Shown: positions 28,407 through 37,321 of the stretch, one piece after another
How positions within the stretch are numbered: position 1 is the first letter of the stretch
Layout: the number at the start of each line of letters is the position of its first letter
Source: Ciona savignyi
Taxonomy: Eukaryota > Chordata > Ascidiacea > Phlebobranchia > Cionidae
Direction: 5' to 3'
Assembly: GCA_000149265.1 (NCBI GenBank)
Contig: CH003264.1
Location: 1,533,664-1,597,663 of the forward strand
Length of the DNA: 64,000 bases
Notes under the pieces: model-generated
Databases searched by the model: none
What the model was told of the DNA's origin: nothing
The model's input: only the letters and a program-made list of their open reading frames with translations
Translations under genes and position numbers: made by a program

Positions 28407-30857
28407 ATGTTAAAACAATTTTCAAGAAAGATTAAGCCGACACTGTCTTTATTTTATAAATTTAGTACATTTCATTTTACAAGCAAATCATTCCCTGTAA
28501 CAAAAAGTTGGAAATTGAAAGTTGAACCATTTTGGAAACTTTGTGTTAAGGTGTCTCAATGCAATGTACGAATAGAAACAGATGATCCAAATATCAATAT
28601 AGATGGAAAAGATTTACTTGTTCAACTTTTACAACCTGCCGGTATTGGTGATTTATGGCTAAGGTTGCTAAACTTATAAATATGAAATACTATGTATGAC
28701 ATATGCTAAAACTGTAGTATACCATATAGGAAATTAGTAGCAAGTCACTAAAGACCCAAAGAACATTTCATTTGACCGACCAAATAGTGTGTTGCATTTC
28801 AGCTGAAGGGTTGCAGGTTCGAAACTGGTCGCCCGCTAATCGATTGTATAACGGACATTGCTTGAACCCAGTGAAATATTCTGTTTTACCAAATTAAAGA
28901 AATGTCTTAATTACACACAACACAATGTAATAACAGGGCCGAAGAAATCTGTCGATTACCTGTGTGTTAACGCCCCTTGTGTTAGTTATGTATAAGATTG
29001 TGAGTTAAAGATTTGTGAGTTAAAAACTTGTGAGCAGGAAGATTGTGAGTTAAAAAACAAACGCTGACCACAAAGTTGTATTTTTGGAAAAGGCACTTAG
29101 CAGACATTGTCTTAATCCAGTGCATTAATGGGTTATACTAAAACAGTAGGAACATCTCAAAATAGTAACCAAATAATGGGTATGAGCTCCCCCCTTTGTA
29201 TTTTCACACTGGGGGATTTTTAACTTGCTTCTGTTTATGAATATACATTTAAGGTGCAAACAACTGCCGGTACAAGATTTTAAATCACACAGAAGAAAAC
29301 ACAGTTACCATATCAAACTTTCCCAATGAAAGTGAAAACATGGATGAACTTCATATAAAAGTCCCTGCTGCTTTTGGTAGGTAGTACGGTATATTTTGCA
29401 AGTCAAACTAGCAATTTTAGATATTTATTGTCAAACTATACGTTCTACTTTCAGATATAGATGTTCTGACCAGCAGATCCGAATTTACATCAGTTACAGA
29501 CTTGGAAAGCACAACGGCATCGATCAAAGCACAAGATGGTGACATATTTGTAAAAAACATTAAGGTTTCATCTACAATTTAACATTCCGATTATGTAAAA
29601 ATTATGACTATATCTGTAGAGCGGAGACATCAAGCTAATTGCAAATCAAGGCGGAATATCTTGCAAAAAACTACTCCAAGGAAACATTTTAATTAATGCC
29701 GGATCTAAAATAAGAACTGACCGACTACAAGGACCGATTATTGAACTCAAGTCTGATTCAGACATTCATACACAGGATGTATATGCCGAGGAGGTAACAA
29801 TCACATCAAAAGAAACTGTGGGGTAAATTCATTTAACCCATTTTCGAAATTTACTTGATCAAGAAATAAATGTTTTGATTTTAACATTTATAGGATCAAA
29901 AGTATACATGGGAAATCTAAAGTTATTTCAAAAGAGAGTGATGTTATAATTGGAACTGTTGAGGGTGAATCTGAAGTACAAGCAGAAAATGGAACTGCTA
30001 ATTTGCACATTGCACAGCACAGCTTAATTACAGTTAAAGCTGGTTAGTGTTTTCCACTTGGTTTTATTTAATTATAAATGCAAACTAGCAGTTGGGTTGG
30101 ATAGTCTTGTTTATACCTTAAGTAAAATTCACAAGGTTAAGAAATTGTCTGATTGGTGTCATGTCATTTTTATGTTTTAGGTCAAGTTTACCTTTCCATG
30201 CCACCTGATTTAGCAGCCAAGTTAGATTTTACCGCACCAGAAATTACATTTTTGAAGGAAATTTCCCAGCACACTTTAACCGGTAAATACAAAGTTTGGT
30301 ATCTTTTTTAGATTCTCAAAATTAATAATAATAAGCCAAACAGGATGCAGCACTGCATAAGCAGTCCATGAAAACATTTTCAAATTTAAACGGATTACCC
30401 ACGTCAGTAAATGTGGTTTGTACAACAATCTGGACCATACTTCAAAAATCAGCAGGACAATGTTGAACCTCATGAAAATGGGCAGTTCAGAAGTATACAG
30501 TATTTAGATTATATAAACTTTTTAAAGAAAACACTCGACCCAGCATTCACAAAGTCTTGATAATTTTCATCAAGTGCGCTGCACAAGAACCTAACCAACT
30601 GGGTAGTGATCTGTTTCAAATGCACCGCATAGCCTTTTAACCTACCAAGCTATTTGACTCAGTTCCAAATATTCTATGGATAATGAAACTAGGAATCAGT
30701 AAAATATTTATTTCTCTTAAAACATATTGCAGCTAATGTGAATGGTGGAGGTCCTGTAATTCAGGCAAAAGCAAGACAACAAATCAAATGTGACTCAAAA
30801 TCATGGTTACAACGAATGTTGCAGTATGGGAAAATGGAAAAAGACTTGTGCAATTAA
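28407..30857 (+). CDS. FAM185A: FAM185A-like protein
   Basis: Function not established in the family. Exons: 28407-28641, 29254-29376, 29455-29564, 29620-29822, 29894-30042, 30181-30282, 30733-30857. They join in frame to 348 residues (human about 390). The N-terminus is basic and hydrophobic (MLKQFSRKIKPTLSLFYKFS), compatible with a mitochondrial presequence. The middle is a run of short beta-type repeats of the DUF4097/adhesin-like kind (for example GDIKLIANQGG, IKSIHGKSKVISKESDVIIG). The C-terminus has the SWLQRMLQ box like SWFQSLKLQD in human. The 3' splice site TCATTACAG lies 9 bases before the ATG, suggesting trans-splicing. The stop is 14 bases from that of the converging LAMTOR5. AATAAA at 30994 is the likely 3' end signal, placing the 3'UTR in the LAMTOR5 intron. 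Confidence 0.85.
28786..28985 (+). mobile_element. tRNA-derived SINE, second family, in FAM185A intron 1
   Basis: A B-box-like GCAGGTTCGAAACTGG is followed by the family body (GGACATTGCTTGAACCCAGTG) and the tail GATTACCTGTGTGTTAACGC. The same order occurs at 56450-56685 and, more diverged, at 43611-43785. The A-box end is eroded. A short piece of the same body recurs at 29090-29150. Confidence 0.65.
28993..29056 (+). repeat. Short tandem repeat of AAGATTGTGAGTTAAA
   Basis: About four imperfect 14-16 base units in FAM185A intron 1, directly after the SINE tail. Confidence 0.7.
29090..29150 (+). repeat. SINE body fragment
   Basis: The order GGCACTTAGCAGACATTG ... AATCCAGTGCATTAATGGGTT matches the central part of the SINE at 56450-56685. 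Both ends are missing. Confidence 0.5.
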
Positions 30858-30871
30858 TTTTAACATCTTTA

Positions 30872-31222
30872 TCAATCCCGTACATCTTTTATTATACCAG
30901 TGCATACTTGATCGGTTTGGTTCACCAGTAATGTTTTGGCATCCGTATTGCTTCCATATGCCTCAATTGCAATTGCCAATAGTCTCTGCAAACAATTGAT
31001 ATAAATAAATAGTTCAAACAAACTTGTTACGTTTCATACCTCAGAATTTGGCACCCGTACTTTGTTAGCTTCTTCACACATTGCAGCCATTGGTCCAGCT
31101 AATTTCTTCGAAACATCTCCTTTGCAGCCCAAACATAAGCCGTGCATGTCACTGCAAATGACTCCGCTTACATTTGGTTTCTGAATTGCTTGTTTCAGCT
31201 TCTCTTGCAGAGCAGTTTCCAT
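30872..31222 (-). CDS. LAMTOR5: LAMTOR5 (Ragulator subunit, HBXIP)
   Basis: Roadblock-fold subunit of the Ragulator complex that anchors Rag GTPases and mTORC1 to lysosomes. Two exons, 31222-31040 and 30985-30872, join in phase 0 to 98 residues (human 91). Residues 1-61 align well with human, including SGVICSDMHGLCLGCKG against the human VGVLCTDSQGLNLGCRG. The second exon is more divergent, but keeps the spacing of the final strands and ends KDVRD. It lies 161 bases downstream of UXT on the same strand and converges on FAM185A with 14 bases between stops. A TGTAG acceptor at 31247-31249 could accept a spliced leader. Confidence 0.88.
30994..30999 (+). terminator. Likely FAM185A polyadenylation signal AATAAA
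   Basis: First canonical signal after the FAM185A stop on the + strand. It lies inside the LAMTOR5 intron, so the two converging transcripts overlap. Confidence 0.5.
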
Positions 31223-31383
31223 TACAAAAAAAAACAGTCACAAAATCTACAGTCTAAATTACTATGTTCTGTAAAACTAACAAGTTACAAATAAAACACA
31301 ATCACTGTTAAAGTTTGGTGGAAAGTGGACATGTTTAAAATAATAAAATGGCAATGAAAAGATCCCGTAAAGTTGCGTATTTG

Positions 31384-32005
31384 TTATTTTTGTTCTAAAT
31401 TTTCATGGATTCCATACAGTTCTTTTAAACCCTCTAATACCATACGTATTTGAGCCCTGACAGATACCATGTCCTTTGACAACTTTTGGGCATTTGAGTT
31501 CAAGTATTCTGTTCGTTTTTTAATGAATACTATTGCTTCTGGTTTTGTGAACTCTACATAGAAGCCATATCCAACACACACAAAGATTTTGCTTGGGTCA
31601 GTTCTGAAATAAAATTATTTTTATTATAACTGTTCCATTTTTTGTATAGTATGCACTATGTTGTATAAAAAATTGACTATAAACATATTGATGTATGACT
31701 ACTTACATTACTGCTTGTGCATGAAAATTACATCCAAGGTCAACTTGGGCTTTTAACGGTTTTCCATCACTTATTTCTGGCCTTTCTAACACATTTTGAA
31801 GCTGCATGTATTGTGCTATCTCTTCATAACATTTGTCGCGTAACTTTGTAAGCTTCCTGAAAGTGTGACATATAGAGATAACAATAATTTGGACAAGGGT
31901 ATATCATATTATTAGTTATATAACTTACTGCAAGTCGCCTCTTAGCGTCTCATTTAAAAATGTTTCATACTGCAGTACTTTATGGGGTATGGAAGAGTTT
32001 TCCAT
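31384..32005 (-). CDS. UXT: UXT, alpha-type prefoldin-like protein
   Basis: Subunit of the URI/prefoldin-like co-chaperone complex linked to R2TP; in vertebrates also a transcription cofactor. Exons 32005-31929, 31856-31707 and 31603-31384 join in frame to 148 residues (human 157). The family signature is clear: QVDLGCNFHAQA, then VCVGYGFYVEFTKPEAIVFI and the C-terminal helix VRAQIRMVLEGLKELYGI. The layout is the alpha-prefoldin one, two helices around a beta hairpin. An acceptor (ATTCTGTAG) lies 18 bases before the ATG. It shares a 430-base divergent spacer with MRPL34 and is followed closely by LAMTOR5 with no AATAAA or ATTAAA in between. Confidence 0.93.
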
Positions 32006-32023
32006 AATAACTAATGCACAACA

Positions 32024-32434
32024 CTACAGAATAGAGGCATATAAGCATATATTCACAGTTTTCTATATTTCTATGCTACATGGCATACCAAAAAAGTAAA
32101 AAAAAACATTTGTTTGCGCCTCGGGTTAAATTTTCGGACGTGCATTCCGCAAAGTAGTACTATTTTGACATTTTATTATTTAGCTGTGAACTTAAAATGG
32201 TGTGAACTTATTTTTGTACAGCATATTAAATAAAATTATAAATTCAATTAACGCTTTAATTAAATATATGCTTTTCTCTTTATCATTTTTATGCTTAAAA
32301 CGAAACACTTAATGGGGAATCACCTAAATTAAATCGGGTCTGAATTTTCGTTCAGATTCTATCTTGTGTTCGTAGTTTAGAATATAGAAAATGTGTGTTT
32401 ATTAAACGACTTCTTAAATATCTTACATTTTTAG
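32024..32434. promoter_or_regulatory. Shared divergent spacer of UXT and MRPL34
   Basis: A 410-base AT-rich interval between the acceptor sites of two divergent genes. It must hold both promoters if each gene has its own. I see no clear TATA box or other named element, so the call rests on position only. Confidence 0.4.
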
Positions 32435-32456
32435 GTGGTTTTCGTTAATAAGAAAC

Positions 32457-32996
32457 ATGTTAGGTTACTCTCCATCTCTGCTGAAACTTGCAACCCACGT
32501 GAAACCCATCTCAATTTGTCGATCATTTAACCAAGTTTCCATGGTACACATTTTTAATCGACAAAACACAATCTTTGCCAGCAGAATTGCACAATTTCTG
32601 CTACCATCTAATACCATAATACAGCCAGACCGAGGAGTAAAAAGAGGTAACTTTAAAAAAGGAGTTATGCATAATTATAGCTATTGGTCTTTATACATTT
32701 TTCTCCATCACAATTCCAGATTCTACTATAAAATATTATGTAATCCCAGATTAAGTTCAAATTTTATGTATAGCGTTTACAGCACTTAGATCTTACTAGA
32801 ATATGCCATACTTACCAGTTCCCTAAAAAACAATTCACATGTACATTTCTTAATTGCAGGAACTAATTACCAGGCAAACACTTACAAGAGAATAAAGAAG
32901 CATGGGCGGCAAAAAATGTTGTCCACGACAGAAGGGAAGATTACAATGATCAAGAGAATGATGAACGGTAGATCACGTAGAACTTTAACTCACTGA
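32457..32996 (+). CDS. MRPL34: Mitochondrial ribosomal protein bL34m
   Basis: Component of the large subunit of the mitochondrial ribosome. Exons 32457-32646 and 32860-32996 join in phase 1 to 108 residues (human 92). The C-terminal 45 residues are the bL34 domain, from GTNYQANTYKRIKKHGRQKM to MNGRSRRTLTH, very basic and matching the bacterial L34 pattern KR..KHG...R. The N-terminal half is poorly conserved and fits a mitochondrial import sequence. An acceptor (ACATTTTTAG) lies 22 bases upstream of the ATG. AATAAA at 33122-33127 is the likely 3' end. Confidence 0.92.
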
Positions 32997-33121
32997 GCCC
33001 TCATTTTAAGTATATGTTTAGGACTTCGCAAATTTTATTAGGTTGGGTATGCCGGTTTCTCATAATGATTTCCTTAGCATAAGTATATGTTATCGTGTAC
33101 TTTACCATTACCCGCAAATGC

Positions 33122-33127
33122 AATAAA
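33122..33127 (+). terminator. MRPL34 polyadenylation signal AATAAA
   Basis: First canonical signal after the MRPL34 stop, 126 bases downstream. Confidence 0.6.
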
Positions 33128-34030
33128 ATCGAATGAAAAAGGTATATGTGAAATATATGTAACAATTGATTTACGACACCTGGTTAATATAGTTATTAAC
33201 AAGAATTAACATTAATGTAACTTTAAGTGTTACGATTAATATTTGTTAGTCTTATTACTGCTTATATATCAATAAGGTGTTATATAATAGTAGGAGTTAG
33301 TAACAGTTCTACAAAAACGTCAAAAATTATTGTGGCTAGCTGGTAACATCACACAGAAAAAAGTCATATTACCTTGTGCCCACACTATCGCGTTGTCGGA
33401 GCTATTGAAGTGTGTGTGTTTTCATGATTAAGCACTATTGCCATATTTTAGCAAGAACCCTATCTCCATGTCAGTGGTAGTTTCATTTCAACCGCATTTT
33501 GGTGCATGCAAATTGCAAACAGACCTCTTAATTAGAATATTAATTGCTTTTACACTGGATTACACAAACTTGTTGTTGGAAGTAATTTAAGTACAACCAT
33601 AACCTTATCAATACTTTTTAAATTTGTAAAGAATCAATGATACATGTAAAAATACATTTGTATAATATTAATTTAGTTCGGATAATTCAGATGCATTATT
33701 AATGTTTGGTTTGGTGTATTTCCCTGGTTAAAAGCGTTTTTTTTAACTAAATACAAGTACCAGGTATAATGTTTGAATTCTAAGTAATTTGCCATATTTT
33801 TGTCTCAGTTTTGTTATATAAAGTAGTTCCATTAATTTTTGATTTGTACGACCCTTCCCTGTATTAGTTCTTTAACTTTGCTACATCCTACTATAATGAA
33901 TGTAAAGAACCTGCATATATTAAATATGCTGAGTTCATACATTTCCAATGAGAGCGGTAAACATACTTTACTATAAATATTAACCTTTATTTTGTTTCAT
34001 TTTTGATAAATGTACAAGATTTTTTGCAGC
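33128..34030. other. Spacer between converging MRPL34 and PSMA3
   Basis: AT-rich non-coding sequence of about 0.9 kb. I see no exon or bounded repeat in it. Confidence 0.5.
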
Positions 34031-34036
34031 TTTATT
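34031..34036 (-). terminator. Likely PSMA3 polyadenylation signal
   Basis: TTTATT on the + strand reads AATAAA on the PSMA3 strand, 130 bases after the stop codon. Another lies at 33986-33991. Confidence 0.55.
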
Positions 34037-34165
34037 CAATGGACTTCAATTAATATTCCTCTATCTAAACAACTTCATAAGACAGTACAGGAACATAAGT
34101 GTTTACTAAATAAAATGAACTTCAATATATCAAGTTTACAACAATTTTTGATGTTGTTTGCCCAA

Positions 34166-34921
34166 TCACTCGTCATCGGAATCACTCTCTTCCATTGCAT
34201 TTCTTGCAAAATCTTCAGCTGATTGAACCAGGTTAGCTGGGACTCTTTCATGGATACCTGCCGACTCTGCACATACCCAGCTAACTTGTAGTTGGAATGA
34301 TTTATCCTTGACCTCATCGTGCACGGTGTAGATAATCTTGGAGGCTTCATTGATCGCCTCACGGCAAGACAGTTCTTTTAGCTTTAGCTTTTCGATTTCA
34401 GTCTTCGCGTTTTGTTTCGCTTTTCCCATTGCACAGCCATTGTAACCAAGAGGTACTCCAGAAGGGTCAATCATGTACATCTGTGGAGTGTCATCAAGAT
34501 AGGATGCTAAAAGCACACTAGCACCGAATGGACGCACGGAGCTGTACAGTGTGTAAGCATGCATGTACATCGCCACTCGTTCTGTAAGATGCTTGAGAGG
34601 GATGGGGCAACCATATTGCTGGCGGTAGTTGCTGGATTCATTACGGGCAATATCAACAATCTCACGTGCATCAGTCAAAAGGCCTGCAACAGCCATGCCG
34701 ACATGTTTGTCAATATTAAAAATTCTTTGGTTTGAATCCAGCTCGTGTAATTTTGATGTAATCAGTTTTTCTACTGCCAATACTATTCCATCTTTACACC
34801 TTATCCCAATCGCTGTGCTGCTGTTCTCAACAGCTTTCTGGGCATATTCCACCTGAAAAACTCTGCCATCCGGGGAAAACTGAGCAGCAGATAAATCATA
34901 ACCAGTACCTATAGAACTCAT
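34166..34921 (-). CDS. PSMA3: Proteasome subunit alpha type-3
   Basis: Structural alpha-ring subunit of the 20S proteasome. A single uninterrupted coding exon of 251 residues (human 255). The start is the ATG at 34921, giving [10 protein letters not shown] as in human; the in-frame codons further 5' are excluded because an acceptor (TTCTTTGGCAG) ends at 34930, eight bases before the ATG. The alpha-subunit N-terminal signature [20 protein letters not shown] is present, then [25 protein letters not shown] and the acidic tail EESDSDDE typical of alpha-3. The absence of introns contrasts with all other conserved genes here and with the many-exon vertebrate gene. Confidence 0.97.
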   Translation of the reverse strand: MSSIGTGYDLSAAQFSPDGRVFQVEYAQKAVENSSTAIGIRCKDGIVLAVEKLITSKLHELDSNQRIFNIDKHVGMAVAGLLTDAREIVDIARNESSNYRQQYGCPIPLKHLTERVAMYMHAYTLYSSVRPFGASVLLASYLDDTPQMYMIDPSGVPLGYNGCAMGKAKQNAKTEIEKLKLKELSCREAINEASKIIYTVHDEVKDKSFQLQVSWVCAESAGIHERVPANLVQSAEDFARNAMEESDSDDE

Positions 34922-34930
34922 GACTAATGC

Positions 34931-35326
34931 TGCCAAAGAAATAATTGATTATATGCAATGCTAGACAAATTTCTATCTGAAGATCTTATATTTAAATATT
35001 TAGATTAATAGGAGACTAAGATTTATCTCGTAAGTGGTAAATCCATAGTTGTTATAATTGATTATGTTAATTCTCATATTTTCCTGTGCCAAGACAGGTC
35101 GTCATACTTTTTATATTAGCTTTAAACGATCAATTGTACCGAGGCAATGCATAAAGTACCTGGTGCTTGACGGGACATTTGGTCGCGTTCTGGCCATGGT
35201 TGGGATCGCAGCCCAAATCTTTTTGACTATAAGCTACCAGTCCTCAAACACTTAAATATGGAGTCCCTTCAATTCCGAAGGAAACACATTTTGATTTTAA
35301 TCCCATTTTCACTATACCAATCTGTG
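34931..35326. other. Region upstream of PSMA3
   Basis: Probably contains the PSMA3 promoter. I see no exon, and no element boundary until the inverted repeat at 35327. Confidence 0.4.
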
Positions 35327-35573
35327 GGTGCCTCTAAACACTACAGGATCGCTTTGAGCCCTTGGATTGCTTAGATAGCTATGGAAAGTAATTCAAACCC
35401 TGTCCCAAACACTAATCTCAACTCCAGAACTAACTTCACGGTTCCACCGTCTACCGCAATATTAATGTCATAATCTTTATTTTGGTAAGATAAGTTTTCT
35501 CCAAGGCATTTGTAATTACGAAGTATAGTACGCGATTCTGTTTCCAAGCGCTCCTGTAGTATTTAGAGGTACC
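35327..35573. mobile_element. MITE-like inverted-repeat element
   Basis: The 28-base arms at 35327-35354 and 35546-35573 are inverted and match at 25 positions (core CTCTAAAYACTACAGGA). The 191-base interior has no coding capacity. I cannot define a target duplication, so the superfamily is open. Confidence 0.5.
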
Positions 35574-35913
35574 GCCAATCCTTAACCCAACCCGACCCCG
35601 GCGTGTTTTTTTCAATCCACGATTTAATTACCTTGACCGCCTGAATAGCCTTGCAGTCTTAACAACGAACGCTATAGACACTGTGCTTAGACTTAGAGGT
35701 GTTTTCGCTCATCGCATGTACCCAACGGATGTTGTACGTATCGTTCCAAAAATTGCTGGTTCATGCGAGCATTTGGTAAAAAACAAAGATCATATAAACC
35801 ATCGTATAACCCGAGTCTCTGAGGTAGCAATAAATGCCGTTTTAACAATTTCTTGTCGAAATTAAGTACTAATCAACAATATCACTCAAGTACCATGCAT
35901 TGCAATTTTTCCG

Positions 35914-35965
35914 GTCAGTTCACGGTGGGCGCAAGGTAATATGACGATTACCCGTGTGAAAACGC
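35914..35965 (+). repeat. SINE 3' fragment
   Basis: GGTGGGCGCAAGGTAATATG followed by ACGATTACCCGTGTG matches the 3' part of the SINE at 56450-56685. Confidence 0.5.
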
Positions 35966-36110
35966 TCCATTACGTATTCGGGAGTTATTCTAACTATTGC
36001 CCAAATGATGGCGCCTCTTGAGTTATCGTTCACGGGGATAATTATGATTTGTATGGTCACAAGAGCATATTAATAGACAACAATTAACTGAAATCATTAA
36101 AAACTCTGGA

Positions 36111-37286
36111 ATGCCAACAAAAAGTGTGGTTGGAATTGTGGAAAGAAGAGGAAAGCTATTTGACATAACTTGCAACGACAGGCCAAGTATTCAAAAACTA
36201 CATGAGAAACTTAGAATTGACGCTAAAGTAGCTTCGGTGTACCTATACGAGAGCGACACCACAAATGTAGCCATAGGCTGGGTACCAATACTCATGCAAA
36301 ATGAGGATATTAAATTAGCAATTGAAGAAAAATATGGGCCCGTTTTAAAAATTTTAACTAAAAAAGACGCGACCGGCTGGTTAACTGGATTAAGAGTGGT
36401 TACAATGAAAAATGAAGACCTTGAAAAGAACCCCATTCCAAGTTATATTAATATAGGAGATTTTGAACTCTATGTAACATACAACGGGCAGGATTTTACA
36501 TGCAAGTATTGCGGAAAACACGGCCACAAACAAGCAGAATGCAAACAAAGAGCGCTCGATTACCCTCCATTCCCGCGAAATCTGCCGTCGGCACAACAGA
36601 ATCAGATAAACAAAGACGACCACGCACCAATAAAAGATGTGCCTACAGCCACCTCAACTCCGACAAAATCAAAACAATTCAGCTCCAATTTGGTACTAAG
36701 ACAAATGAATGCGGAAAAAATAACGATCGAGGACCCAAAATGTCGAAAACGCGACAGAACAAACAGAAGCCCAGAAGCTACAGGGCCGGAGGCCAAAAGT
36801 ATAAGTATGTGTGCTGCTAAGTTTCAATTTAAATGTCTGACTTGCAGCAAGGAGGGAGCAGCAACTGACCAATCGACCAATTTCCAGTGCTGGGGATGTA
36901 GAGCCGAGCACATTATGGTGGAACCTTGTTGTCAACCAGAAGACAGATTTTTAGTGAAGCATGACTGCAGAGCGACCGAATGTTTTTATTGCTCCACCCA
37001 GATGAGAAAGATGCCATGTTGCCAGAATTTTATCCCTCAAGATGCAAGAGGAAACAACCTATTCAATTGTATGGACTGCGAAAAACTCTCCATGCTATGT
37101 AAGTGTACGTACCTTAATTTGTTACCAACTAAGGGTAAAGCTACACGATGTGTGAAGTGCAAAACCCATATAATTAACTGTGGATGTGGTAAAGCTACGA
37201 GTACAACAATTCACGAAGGTACAGCTCATATGTGTGAGTGTGGGACAGAGTTCGATATCAAGAAATTGGACGAAACCTTTAAGTGA
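36111..37286 (+). CDS. LINE ORF1 protein with CCHC knuckle and cysteine-rich tail
   Basis: Open frame of 391 residues, expected to bind the element's RNA. A CCHC zinc knuckle is at C131, C134, H139, C144 (CKYCGKHGHKQAEC). It is followed by a basic, low-complexity stretch and then, from residue 242 to the end, a region with 21 cysteines, mostly in CxxC, CxC and CC pairs (CLTC, CWGC, CMDC, CKC, CVKC, CGC, CEC). I do not recognise this tail from standard L1 or Tx1 ORF1 proteins. The N-terminal 120 residues may be a divergent RRM-like domain, but I cannot show it. The TGA stop is followed 36 bases later by the ORF2 ATG. Confidence 0.8.
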   Translation: MPTKSVVGIVERRGKLFDITCNDRPSIQKLHEKLRIDAKVASVYLYESDTTNVAIGWVPILMQNEDIKLAIEEKYGPVLKILTKKDATGWLTGLRVVTMKNEDLEKNPIPSYINIGDFELYVTYNGQDFTCKYCGKHGHKQAECKQRALDYPPFPRNLPSAQQNQINKDDHAPIKDVPTATSTPTKSKQFSSNLVLRQMNAEKITIEDPKCRKRDRTNRSPEATGPEAKSISMCAAKFQFKCLTCSKEGAATDQSTNFQCWGCRAEHIMVEPCCQPEDRFLVKHDCRATECFYCSTQMRKMPCCQNFIPQDARGNNLFNCMDCEKLSMLCKCTYLNLLPTKGKATRCVKCKTHIINCGCGKATSTTIHEGTAHMCECGTEFDIKKLDETFK

Positions 37287-37321
37287 GCCTCGTTTTTAAT
37301 TTATTCTTACAGGGTCACACG

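Noticed and set aside
34922-34936. Longer PSMA3 start five codons upstream
   Set aside because: It begins at TTG, not ATG, and lies across a splice acceptor; the family start is [10 protein letters not shown].
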